DNA of 6,623 nt from the NCBI GenBank assembly GCA_007125255.1, contig SLDM01000246.1, forward strand, positions 1 through 6,623. The letters run 5' to 3'. The notes beneath the pieces were generated by a model. The model saw only the letters and a program-made list of their open reading frames with translations. It was not told the origin of the DNA and made no database searches. Every line of letters begins with the position of its first letter. Position 1 is the stretch's first letter. Position numbers and translations under genes: made by a program. Shown here in pieces: positions 1-6,239 of the stretch. Source of the DNA: Phycisphaerales bacterium (lineage in GTDB: Bacteria; Planctomycetota; Phycisphaerae; Phycisphaerales; SM1A02).

Positions 1-31
1 CCGCGGAGGACGCGGAGAGCGCGGAGAAGGG
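1..31 (+). repeat. CGCGGAG-rich interspersed repeat, left copy
   Basis: Three near-identical 9-base units follow one another at 2-10, 11-19 and 20-28 (CGCGGAGGA, CGCGGAGAG, CGCGGAGAA). The same block occurs in inverted orientation at 189-220, so the two copies form an inverted pair. The element touches the window edge, so its left end is unknown. I recall purine-rich, CGCGGAG-type intergenic repeats of this kind from many environmental bacterial genomes, but its distribution in this organism cannot be seen from one window. It could be a decayed mobile element end or a simple tandem expansion. Confidence 0.6.
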
Positions 32-188
32 CAGAGGAGATGAGAGAAACGGAGTGACGAAGTGGGAGATTGGAGGCGCCAGCCTGCGGCCCTCCTCCGG
101 ATTCCTTCGCTGAACGCTCTCATCCCTGCAGGTCACTCTCACCGATTCCGAGAGCGCCGCCATTAATCACGCCAGCGAGTCTTCTCGT
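32..188. other. non-coding spacer between inverted repeats, with a hairpin
   Basis: I find no convincing coding sequence here. Open frames in the area are short, rich in Arg and Pro, and lack family motifs. One hairpin is visible at 72-95: GGAGG (72-76) pairs with CCTCC (91-95), and after a one-base bulge GCC (78-80) pairs with GGC (88-90), leaving a seven-base loop. No T-tract follows on either strand, so I do not call it an intrinsic terminator. Together with both repeat arms and positions 221-311, this makes the whole 1-311 stretch apparently gene-free. It lies downstream of the leftward oxidoreductase gene. Confidence 0.4.
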
Positions 189-220
189 CCCACTCCGCGT
201 TCTCTCCGCGGCCTCCGCGG
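189..220 (-). repeat. CGCGGAG-rich interspersed repeat, inverted copy
   Basis: Read on the minus strand, this block begins CCGCGGAGGCCGCGGAGAG and continues AACGCGGAG. It matches the block at 1-28 except for one substitution and a two-base insertion, and diverges after that. The opposite orientation of the two copies, about 157 bases apart, means they could fold together into a long stem or be the ends of a small non-autonomous element. No target-site duplication can be tested because the left copy is cut by the window edge. Confidence 0.6.
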
Positions 221-311
221 TGATTGCTCTGCTTGCCCGGATCTGATCCTGGAAAAGGTACAGGACCCGCACCATTGCACCGGGATGGCCACGCCGACCA
301 CGGCATCCACT

Positions 312-1397
312 TCACACCATCCGTGCCCCGGCGGCGCGAGCCGCCTCCACGATGCGCTCGGCGGTGCGCACGGCCGCGAATCCGTCCTCCGCGTTGACCG
401 TCGGACGGCGCCCGGTTCGCACACAATCGAGAAAATCATCGATCTGCGCCCGCAGCGGCTCCTGATCGCCGACCTCGAGTTCATCCACCTGCACCAGCTC
501 GAGATAGTTCACCTGAGAGAGATCCTTGCCGGTACGGAGTTGCTCGCGCACCTCCGCGAGCTGCGCTTCGTTGGCGGTCTTGCGCACGACCGTGCCCCGG
601 CGCTCGACAAAGTCCGCGGAAACGTAGGCATCCTCGCTGATGATGCGCAGCTTCCGTTCGGTCTTCAGGGCGAGACGCGAGGCGGTCACGTTGGCGACAC
701 ACCGCACGCCCTCGGCATCGGGCGGGAACGTCAATCGCGCGTTGCAGACGTCCTCGTGTTCGCCGAGGACGGAAACCGCATTGGCCTGAACGTCCTCCGG
801 TTCCTCGCCGACGAGCATCATCAGAAGATCGAGATCGTGGATCATCATGTCGAGCACCACGCCGACGTCCACACTGCGGAAGGTCATCGGGCTGATGCGG
901 TCCATCTCGATGAAACGCGGCGTGATGTCGTCGAATCGGCGAATCGCCTGCATCACCGGGTCGTAGCGCACGATGTGACCGACCTGCAGGATCGCCCCGC
1001 GGCGTTTCGCCGCTTCGACGAGCGCCTCGGCTTCGGTGACATCCGGGGCGAGGGGCTTCTCGATCAGGCACGCCACCCCGGCGGCGAGCAGGATCTCCGC
1101 CGCGGCGCGGTGGTGAATCGTCGGCGTGGCGATGGTCACGGCATCGACACCCGCATCGAGCAGTTGCTCGACGGTTTCAAACGGCCGGCCGCCCCACGCT
1201 TCGGTCATGGTCTTGCGCGCTTCGGGGTTGGTATCGACCACGCCGACCAGCTCCGCCCCGGGGTGCTGGGCGTAGTTGCGAACGTGGTGCCGGCCCATGC
1301 GCCCCGTGCCGATCACGCCGCAGCGGATGATCCGGCTCGGCTGGTCGTTCGGCGGGCGGTTCGGCTTGATTTCCTGGGTCGTGCCCTGGCTCATCAT
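312..1397 (-). CDS. Gfo/Idh/MocA family NAD(P)-dependent oxidoreductase, possibly GnnA-like
   Basis: A cytoplasmic sugar-type dehydrogenase of 361 residues, a usual length for the family. The N-terminal Rossmann fold has the dinucleotide loop GTGRMG (residues 30-35), followed by VVDTNPEA at the end of the second strand. The substrate half shows the conserved EKP (113-115), VGHIVRYDP (139-147) and LDMMIHDLD (182-190). The last contains the D183-xxx-H187 pair expected at the active site. The GH-x-x-R-x-x-P and DxMIHD signatures remind me of UDP-GlcNAc 3-dehydrogenases (GnnA, lipid A synthesis), but no gnnB or lpx gene is adjacent, so the substrate stays open. I chose the ATG at 1397 because a GGAG lies 11 bases upstream and the family homology begins only at residue 23. 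A second ATG at 1394 is possible, and the longer frame from 1538 would overlap the upstream gene. It starts 16 bases after the zinc-ribbon gene, so the two are probably co-transcribed. Confidence 0.9.
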   Translation of the reverse strand: MMSQGTTQEIKPNRPPNDQPSRIIRCGVIGTGRMGRHHVRNYAQHPGAELVGVVDTNPEARKTMTEAWGGRPFETVEQLLDAGVDAVTIATPTIHHRAAAEILLAAGVACLIEKPLAPDVTEAEALVEAAKRRGAILQVGHIVRYDPVMQAIRRFDDITPRFIEMDRISPMTFRSVDVGVVLDMMIHDLDLLMMLVGEEPEDVQANAVSVLGEHEDVCNARLTFPPDAEGVRCVANVTASRLALKTERKLRIISEDAYVSADFVERRGTVVRKTANEAQLAEVREQLRTGKDLSQVNYLELVQVDELEVGDQEPLRAQIDDFLDCVRTGRRPTVNAEDGFAAVRTAERIVEAARAAGARMV

Positions 1398-1413
1398 CTG
1401 GCGCAATGCTCCA

Positions 1414-2502
1414 TCACGGGATTTCGGCGGCGCGGCCGGGCGGCTGCGCCGGGGCGGTTCGGCCCAACCGCTCATGGTACTCGCTCGTGCGCTCTTCGCG
1501 GCGGCGCCAGCGCTCCCGGTGTTCCCGGGCGTGCACAACCGAGAGCGCGACGCAGGAGCTGACGCTGAACAGCGCGTAGGCGAAGACGACCATCGAGACC
1601 ATACAGACCAGCCAGCCGATGATGTTGAGCGCGGAGAAGAGCAGGCGCAGGGGGCTGTGCGGCCAGAGCGCCGCGCAGAGGAGTCCCAGACCGATGGTGA
1701 TTAATCCCGCGGAGATCGCGAAGACGACGCCGTTGAAGATCTCCTTGGCGACAGAATCGCGCACCCAGTCGGCGAGCTGTTCCAGCATCAGGGAGAGCAT
1801 GATCAGGCCGGCCGCGCCGGTCAGGAGACCGCCGGCAAAGAGAAGCCAGAGCGGAACGGCCGGGGTGATCCCCGCGGCCGGCGCCAGGGCAAAGGCCCAG
1901 TACGCACCGATGCACACCGGCCAGCCGAACTGAAGCCAGCGGGCCGCCAGACGCAACCGGTTCGTGGCGTGAAAGCCTCGCCAAACGGCTTCGGGCCGGT
2001 CCAGCGCGGGGGTGAGCCACCACACGCCGAGCAGCCAGGAAAGGGAAGCGAGAAACATGATCCCGCCGGTCACGACCGGGTCGAGCATCGCGCCGTAGGT
2101 AAAGGCCAGCGTCACCAGGAGGGCGATGACGCTGCCGGAAGAGATGAGGCAGGCGTGGTAGAAACGGCGGATGAGATCCAGCGGCATCTCGCAGAGCGGA
2201 TCGCCGGCCTGGGTGGTCTTCTGCGGCGAAGTCGGCAGGCCGCATTCGGGGCACTTGCCGAGGACGGGCAGGCCGCGCAGGTCGTAGCCGCACCCCAGAC
2301 ACTTCGCACCTTCGGGAAGGGTGGAGGCGAACGGTCCCGGCCCGGCGGCGGAATCGCGGCCCGGCGCCTCGAGATCCAAGGCATCCTGCTGTCCGTCCGT
2401 TTCGGGCAGCGCCGGGTCCGTCGAGAGCAGATCGATCCACTCCCCGGCGTCGTCGTCGCGGTCGCTCCGATTCGGCTCGAGTTGGTAGTGCTCGCCCGAC
2501 AT
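1414..2502 (-). CDS. zinc-ribbon multi-pass membrane protein of unknown function
   Basis: A 362-residue protein I cannot assign to a reaction. The acidic, probably disordered N-terminus (1-60) is followed by a Cys4 zinc ribbon, with C68-xx-C71 and C84-xx-C87 inside CLGCGYDLRG and CPECG. I associate this CGYDLRG form with planctomycete proteins. About six hydrophobic helices follow, near residues 118-138, 142-163, 190-208, 214-240, 256-280 and 290-320. The tail is highly charged (HAREHRERWRRREER), likely cytoplasmic, and ends Pro- and Ala-rich. This suggests an inner-membrane protein with a cytosolic metal-binding module. I chose the ATG at 2502 because the frame further upstream enters the phosphodiesterase gene with low-complexity Arg-rich sequence, and the next Met lies beyond the zinc ribbon. 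There is no Shine-Dalgarno, but a TACAAT box ends seven bases before the ATG, so the transcript may be leaderless. It precedes the oxidoreductase gene by 16 bases. Confidence 0.8.
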   Translation of the reverse strand: MSGEHYQLEPNRSDRDDDAGEWIDLLSTDPALPETDGQQDALDLEAPGRDSAAGPGPFASTLPEGAKCLGCGYDLRGLPVLGKCPECGLPTSPQKTTQAGDPLCEMPLDLIRRFYHACLISSGSVIALLVTLAFTYGAMLDPVVTGGIMFLASLSWLLGVWWLTPALDRPEAVWRGFHATNRLRLAARWLQFGWPVCIGAYWAFALAPAAGITPAVPLWLLFAGGLLTGAAGLIMLSLMLEQLADWVRDSVAKEIFNGVVFAISAGLITIGLGLLCAALWPHSPLRLLFSALNIIGWLVCMVSMVVFAYALFSVSSCVALSVVHAREHRERWRRREERTSEYHERLGRTAPAQPPGRAAEIP

Positions 2503-2509
2503 CCGTGAG

Positions 2510-2515
2510 ATTGTA
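2510..2515 (-). promoter_or_regulatory. candidate -10 box for the zinc-ribbon gene
   Basis: On the minus strand the hexamer reads TACAAT, one mismatch from TATAAT. Only seven bases separate it from the ATG at 2502, so transcription would start at or next to the A of the start codon and give a leaderless mRNA. This agrees with the lack of a Shine-Dalgarno. I see no good -35 box at the usual spacing. A six-base box can occur by chance, so this is tentative. Confidence 0.35.
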
Positions 2516-2593
2516 TCGGCACCTTTGGATCGCAGCCGTGATCCTTCGATCGGGCTCAAGCCGAACCGGGCGCCTCGGAGGGTTCGCCGCGGA

Positions 2594-3970
2594 TCAGCGG
2601 CGCCGCAGCCGCGGCTGCACGCGAACCGGTTCCGGCCGGGCCTTCTCCGCCGGCTCGATGTCCAGCCACTGGGCGACGGTCGCATGCAACTGGGTCGCGT
2701 GGATCCGGCCGAGGTCGACGCCGCCGATCGTCCCCGGATACCGCCAGACGACCATGATGCCGTTCATCTCATCGGTTTCGCGCGGGTCGTACCCGTGCAT
2801 GCCGAGCGGCCCGCCGAGTTCCCGGGCCGGGCCGGTCACGCCGCGCGGACGCATGCTGAAGGTGTAACCCTTCTCGAGGGTGAGGTAGATGTCTCCGGTG
2901 CGGGTGGGATGGTTGATCTGCCACTGTTCCGGCGCCTCATCCCGGGCGAAGGCCCGAACGAAGTCGTGCCGGTTGATGCGCTCGAGCAGTTCCCGCACCC
3001 TGGCCTGGCGATCCTGGTCGCTCTGTGAGTCATCGGGACCCTGGAGGAAGATGTGCCCCGTGTTCCCGCTGGTGACGGTCTCCACGTCGCGCTCGCCCTC
3101 GAGCTCCGCGAGATAGTTGATGTTGACCAGCGTATGGACCTCGGACATGCCGTGATCGGTGGTGAGCAGGACGATCAGCTCATCGTTCTTCCGGCGCGAC
3201 TGTTCGAAGAGGCGCAAGGCGCGGGTGAGCGCGGCGCGCAGCAACTGGTCGACCTCCGCCAGTTTGTCGATCGGCGGCTGGGCACCGGGGCCGTGTTCAT
3301 GACCGAGACTGTCCGGTCCCACGATGTAGCCCATGAGCAGGCGAAGGGGCTCACGCGGATCTTCCTCTTCCTCGCGCTCACGAAGGTCCTTCTCCCAGAC
3401 GCTGAACAGTTGATCGAGGCGCTGCCAATCGCTCAAGCCGCGGATGTAACGCTCGCCGTGGTAGTCGGTCGCATGCTCCCCCCTCTGTGAGTGTGAAAGC
3501 GGCCAGTCGTACACCGCGACCCGCACGCCCTGTCGCTGGGCGGTGGTCCAGATCGGCTCGGCCCCGAGCAGTTCGGGATTCCAGGGATACCGGTGCAACC
3601 GGCCGGTCTCGGCATCGATGAACGAGTTGCCCGGAACGCCGTGCTCGCGCACCTTCGTTCCGGTCGCCTGGGAGACATGGCTCGGGAAGGTCAGCGAGGG
3701 ATAGACCGGGACAAACTCCGCGCTGTACGCACCCTCGTGCGCCATGCGGTCCAGGGTCGGCGTCCTGGCCCGGCCGAGGTAATCCGGCCGGATTCCGTCG
3801 GCCGAGATCCACAGGATGGTCCGCCGCGGCGCGTCCGGGCCGGCCTGGGCGGCAGCGGTCTCCGCGAATGCCGTCGCGCCGTGACCCGCCGCGATCAGAA
3901 GGAACGCGGAACCGGCAAGGACCAGTGTTGCCAGCCAGGCTTGCATCCGTACGGCTTCAGATCTCATCAC
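2594..3970 (-). CDS. exported alkaline-phosphatase-superfamily phosphodiesterase / nucleotide pyrophosphatase (ENPP type)
   Basis: A 458-residue two-metal hydrolase, expected to cleave phosphodiester or pyrophosphate bonds outside the cytoplasm. Counting from the GTG at 3970, a signal-peptide-like start (positive residues, then a hydrophobic stretch around 11-29, then small residues near AFAETAAAQA) suggests export. The full metal and nucleophile set of the type I phosphodiesterase family is visible: D58 in ISADGIRPDYL, nucleophile T94 in PSLTFPSH, D220 and H224 in GPDSLGHEHG, D272-H273 in TTDHGMSE, and H392 in GMHGYDP. The enzyme therefore looks intact. The substrate (nucleotide, phospholipid head group or other diester) cannot be read from the sequence. 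GAGG at 3977-3980 lies six bases before the GTG at 3970 and nine before the ATG at 3967, so either may be used. The gene is flanked by gaps of about 90 bases and may have its own promoter. Confidence 0.9.
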   Translation of the reverse strand: MMRSEAVRMQAWLATLVLAGSAFLLIAAGHGATAFAETAAAQAGPDAPRRTILWISADGIRPDYLGRARTPTLDRMAHEGAYSAEFVPVYPSLTFPSHVSQATGTKVREHGVPGNSFIDAETGRLHRYPWNPELLGAEPIWTTAQRQGVRVAVYDWPLSHSQRGEHATDYHGERYIRGLSDWQRLDQLFSVWEKDLREREEEEDPREPLRLLMGYIVGPDSLGHEHGPGAQPPIDKLAEVDQLLRAALTRALRLFEQSRRKNDELIVLLTTDHGMSEVHTLVNINYLAELEGERDVETVTSGNTGHIFLQGPDDSQSDQDRQARVRELLERINRHDFVRAFARDEAPEQWQINHPTRTGDIYLTLEKGYTFSMRPRGVTGPARELGGPLGMHGYDPRETDEMNGIMVVWRYPGTIGGVDLGRIHATQLHATVAQWLDIEPAEKARPEPVRVQPRLRRR

Positions 3971-4006
3971 GTGGAACCTCAGGTCCAGGAAACATTCGAG
4001 TTCAAG

Positions 4007-4012
4007 AGTATA
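4007..4012 (-). promoter_or_regulatory. candidate -10 box for the phosphodiesterase gene
   Basis: The minus strand reads TATACT, one mismatch from TATAAT, in the 90-base gap after the metallopeptidase gene. A start site about seven bases downstream would leave a leader of roughly 30 bases carrying the GAGG ribosome-binding site at 3977-3980. No convincing -35 hexamer is seen at 17 bases. If real, it separates the phosphodiesterase from the pyrD-metallopeptidase unit. Tentative. Confidence 0.35.
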
Positions 4013-4060
4013 CGCCGACGTTCGCGGGCCATCGGGGCGTTACGGAGGCCGGAGGGCGAG

Positions 4061-4492
4061 CTACCCGTAGCCGAGTTCGTCGAGCTCCTCTTCCTCAAGG
4101 CCGAAGTGGTGCCCGATCTCGTGCAGGAGCGTGATGCGGATCTCCTCGCGCACCTGGTCCTCACCCCCCCACCACGTGCCCTGGTCATCCTCCCACGACT
4201 CCCATCCGCCCGCCTGCGCAATGATCCCTTCGCGAAAGAGGTGAATCGTCTCCGGCATGTCCGCGGAGTGCTGGAATGACCGTTCCGTCAGCGGGGTGCC
4301 GCTGTGCAATCCACACAGGGATGAGCGTTCCGTCTCCGGATCCATCTCCAGCTCTTCGAGCAGCTCTCGCGAAGGGTAATCCTCGACTATCAGGGGTGAT
4401 TCAGCGAGCAGCGCGTGCAGGCGCTCGGGCAGGGCGCCCAGCACAAGCTCGAGCAGCGCGTCGAAACGTTCGCGTTCATCGGCCTTCATCAT
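4061..4492 (-). CDS. zincin-like metallopeptidase family protein (DUF1025 / PF06262 type)
   Basis: A small soluble protein of 143 residues, close to the usual size of this single-domain family. The C-terminus carries the zincin motif HEIGHHFG (H124, E125, H128, H129, G131), followed by L-x5-L-x-ELGY, which is typical of the family. The two motif histidines would bind zinc and E125 would activate water. Upstream, GTPLTERS (65-72) and IHLFREGII (83-91) also match my memory of family members. The peptide substrate and role of these minimal metallopeptidases are not established. The segment AQAGGWESWEDDQGTWWGGED (92-112) is Trp- and Gly-rich and may be a lineage-specific loop before the active-site helix. 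The start ATG at 4492 overlaps the pyrD stop by four bases, and a second ATG at 4489 overlaps by one. An AGGTG lies just upstream within pyrD, so translation is probably coupled to pyrD. Confidence 0.87.
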   Translation of the reverse strand: MMKADERERFDALLELVLGALPERLHALLAESPLIVEDYPSRELLEELEMDPETERSSLCGLHSGTPLTERSFQHSADMPETIHLFREGIIAQAGGWESWEDDQGTWWGGEDQVREEIRITLLHEIGHHFGLEEEELDELGYG

Positions 4493-5430
4493 CCGCGCAC
4501 CTGTCCGATCAGTTCCGTGAAGGAGCGGCACCCCTGCCGCGTGACCCAGGCGGAGAGGCCGCGGTTGATCGAACGCGGCAGGACCGGGTCGACGAACAAC
4601 CCCGTGCCGATGCCGACGGCCGAGGCCCCGGCCAGAATGAATTCCGCCGCATCCTGCCATTTCAGGACGCCGCCCAGACCGATGATCGGCACGTTCGCGT
4701 CGCGGGCGACTCCGCCATACACCTCCCGCACCATGCGCACCGCGATCGGGTGAATCGCCGGCCCGCTCAGACCGCCCTGGCCGCGGCTCAAGCGCGGCCC
4801 CCGCGTTTCCACGTCGATCGCCATCGCCGCCACGGTGTTGATCAGGGTCAGCGCATCCGCCCCCCCGTCCACCGCGGCCTGCGCCATGTCGACCACGCTC
4901 CCGACGTTCGGCGAGAGTTTGACGATCAGTTTCGTCTGCGCCAGGGCGGGCCGGACTTCCCTCAGTAGTTCGGCCAGTTTGTCGGGATGTTCGCCGAACT
5001 GCAATCCGTCGGAAGTGTTCGGGCAGGAGACGTTCAGTTCCACCAGCGGCAGATGCTTCTCGCGGTCAAACGCCGCGGCGACGGCGACGTACTCATCGAT
5101 CGAATGACCGGCGATCGAGCCGATGATCGTCGTCTCAACCTTCGCCGCGTGGGGGAGCTTTTCCTCCAGGAAACGCCTCAGTCCGACGTTGGCGAGACCG
5201 ATCGCGTTGAGCATCGCGCCGGGGAGATCGATCAATCGCCAGGGCGGATTGCCTTCACGCGGTTCGGCGGTGATCGATTTGGTGGTGATTCCGCCGAGCT
5301 CATGCGGATCGAGCACGCCGGGCAGCTCCTCGATGTACCCGCACGTCCCCGCCGCGGCGATCAGGGGCGAGCGGAAGGGAGAGCCGAGAAACGTGCTGTC
5401 CAGGGGGTTTGAAGCCGTGCGATCGGACAC
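4489..5430 (-). CDS. pyrD: dihydroorotate dehydrogenase, class 1 type (probably 1B catalytic subunit)
   Basis: This enzyme oxidises dihydroorotate to orotate in de novo pyrimidine synthesis, using FMN, in the cytoplasm. The 313-residue protein has the class 1 pattern: TTKSIT with K51, NAIGLAN (75-81), the active-site Cys136 in LNVSCPNTSDG in place of the class 2 serine, KLSPN with K171, LINT with N198, GLSGPAI (220-226), and the phosphate-binding GLGGV (251-255) and GIGTG (273-277). Catalytic cysteine and FMN/substrate residues are all present. There is no N-terminal membrane helix, which also argues against class 2. Length and motifs suit class 1B, which normally works with the FAD/[2Fe-2S] subunit PyrK. 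No pyrK is in this window. The start is the GTG at 5430, with GGAG 11 bases upstream and the family homology beginning around residue 12. The gene overlaps the metallopeptidase start and is divergent from the TPR-YggX gene. Confidence 0.93.
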   Translation of the reverse strand: MSDRTASNPLDSTFLGSPFRSPLIAAAGTCGYIEELPGVLDPHELGGITTKSITAEPREGNPPWRLIDLPGAMLNAIGLANVGLRRFLEEKLPHAAKVETTIIGSIAGHSIDEYVAVAAAFDREKHLPLVELNVSCPNTSDGLQFGEHPDKLAELLREVRPALAQTKLIVKLSPNVGSVVDMAQAAVDGGADALTLINTVAAMAIDVETRGPRLSRGQGGLSGPAIHPIAVRMVREVYGGVARDANVPIIGLGGVLKWQDAAEFILAGASAVGIGTGLFVDPVLPRSINRGLSAWVTRQGCRSFTELIGQVRG

Positions 5431-5531
5431 GAGCGGTGGTTCTCCGGGAGGAATCTTCTGGCGGAGCGGCAGAGGGGGCGACGCACATCCTACCGGCGCG
5501 TATGATGGCGTGAAACAGGAGGTTGTTCGAT
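5431..5531. promoter_or_regulatory. divergent intergenic region between pyrD and the TPR-YggX gene
   Basis: These 101 bases must carry the promoters of both divergent genes. For the rightward gene there is TATGAT at 5501-5506, one mismatch from TATAAT, and AGGAGG at 5517-5522, nine bases before the ATG. For leftward pyrD there is a GGAG (minus strand, 5445-5442) and only a weak TAGGAT-like -10. I see no operator palindrome, PyrR-type attenuator or Fur-like box. Confidence 0.5.
5501..5506 (+). promoter_or_regulatory. candidate -10 box for the TPR-YggX gene
   Basis: TATGAT lies 25 bases before the ATG at 5532. It would start transcription near 5513 and give a leader of about 19 bases that still includes the AGGAGG at 5517-5522. 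The -35 position holds no recognisable TTGACA-like hexamer. The same TATGAT hexamer precedes the transposase gene at 6343. Confidence 0.4.
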
Positions 5532-6179
5532 ATGCCGACGCTGGAAGAGCGAATTCAACAGTTCGAGAACATGGCCGCCGCCGATCCGGAGAACGACATG
5601 GCCCACTTCAGCCTGGGCAATGCCTACCTGCAGGCGGGCCGTCCCGCCGAGGCCGCCGCCAGTCTGGAGAAATGCATCGCCATCAATCCCGAGATGAGCA
5701 AGGCGTACCAGCTCGCGGGCGATGCGATGATCCAGGCCGGCTGGTCGGACAAGGCCGTGGAGACCCTCAACACCGGTTACGAGGTCGCCGCCTCCAAGGG
5801 CGATCAGATGCCCAGGAACGCGATCGGGGAACTGCTCGAATCGATCGGCCGCCAGCCCCCCAAGCTCTCCTCCGAGGTCGAGGAAGCGGCCCGCAAACTT
5901 GAGGAGAGCGGCGCTTTCGTCTGCAAGCGCACCGGCCGGCCGGGAACGCAACTGCCCGACCCGCCCTTCCGAGGTCCCGTCGGTCAGTGGATCTACGAGA
6001 ACATCTCCAGTGAAACGTGGAACGACTGGATCGGCCAGGGCACGAAGGTCATCAACGAGCTTCGGCTCGACTTCTCGCGCGAGGAAGATCAGGACACCTA
6101 CGACCAGCACATGCATGAGTTCCTCGGTATCGACGAGGCGCTGCTGGAAGAGCTGCGCAGCGCATCGGCGCGGCAATAA
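5532..6179 (+). CDS. TPR domain fused to a YggX-type Fe(II)-trafficking / oxidative damage protection domain
   Basis: A 215-residue soluble protein with two parts. The N-terminal half holds about two TPR-like helix pairs at residues 22-55 and 56-89 (AHFSLGNAYLQAGRPAEAA and KAYQLAGDAMIQAGWSDKA), suggesting a protein-binding platform. After a charged linker (about 108-127), residues 129-200 match the YggX family. They include Cys131 in FVCKRTG, aligning with the single conserved Cys near the YggX N-terminus, then LPDPPFRG, WIYENISSETWNDWIGQGTK, VINELRLDF and a final HMHEFLGI. E. coli YggX is a free domain of about 90 residues that protects Fe-S enzymes and is linked to iron handling. Here it is carried at the C-terminus of a TPR protein. 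I chose the ATG at 5532 because AGGAGG ends nine bases upstream; an in-frame TTG at 5523 is too close to that site. It stands alone, divergent from pyrD. Third positions are strongly G/C, like the neighbouring genes. Confidence 0.9.
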   Translation: MPTLEERIQQFENMAAADPENDMAHFSLGNAYLQAGRPAEAAASLEKCIAINPEMSKAYQLAGDAMIQAGWSDKAVETLNTGYEVAASKGDQMPRNAIGELLESIGRQPPKLSSEVEEAARKLEESGAFVCKRTGRPGTQLPDPPFRGPVGQWIYENISSETWNDWIGQGTKVINELRLDFSREEDQDTYDQHMHEFLGIDEALLEELRSASARQ

Positions 6180-6198
6180 CCGCGATCATCGGGTTAAC

Positions 6199-6239
6199 GG
6201 GTAGGGTGGGTAGAGCGAAGCGAAACCCACCGGAACCGT
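6199..6239 (+). repeat. REP-type hairpin element, copy 1
   Basis: The unit contains GTAG (6201-6204) directly before a hairpin. GGTGGGT (6205-6211) pairs perfectly with ACCCACC (6225-6231) around the 13-base loop AGAGCGAAGCGAA. A GTAG tetranucleotide before an imperfect palindrome is the hallmark of REP sequences recognised by RAYT transposases. It lies 19 bases after the TPR-YggX stop and may also end or stabilise that transcript, although no T-tract follows. Confidence 0.8.

Noticed and set aside
239..249. GGATCTGATCC palindrome downstream of the oxidoreductase gene as a terminator
   Set aside because: The one-base centre cannot form a hairpin loop and no T-tract follows on the minus strand. 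A nearby 5-bp stem is also too weak to call.
1398..1538. N-terminal extension of the oxidoreductase to the ATG at 1538
   Set aside because: It would overlap the end of the zinc-ribbon gene by over 100 bases and adds low-complexity sequence before the Rossmann fold. A GGAG precedes the ATG at 1397.
285..1562. A 425-residue open frame on the plus strand, antisense to the oxidoreductase gene
   Set aside because: It mirrors the codon bias of the real gene in GC-rich DNA. Its translation is His-, Arg- and Asp-rich with no family motif, while the minus strand has a full Gfo/Idh/MocA signature set.
2503..2685. N-terminal extension of the zinc-ribbon protein to 2685
   Set aside because: The added 61 residues are Arg-rich and overlap the 3' end of the phosphodiesterase gene.
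4276..4968. A 230-residue plus-strand frame across the metallopeptidase and pyrD genes
   Set aside because: It runs antisense over two well-supported genes, its composition is Arg- and Pro-rich, and it has no recognisable domain.
5523..5531. TTG at 5523 as start of the TPR-YggX protein
   Set aside because: It directly abuts the AGGAGG at 5517-5522, leaving no spacing. The ATG at 5532 is nine bases away.
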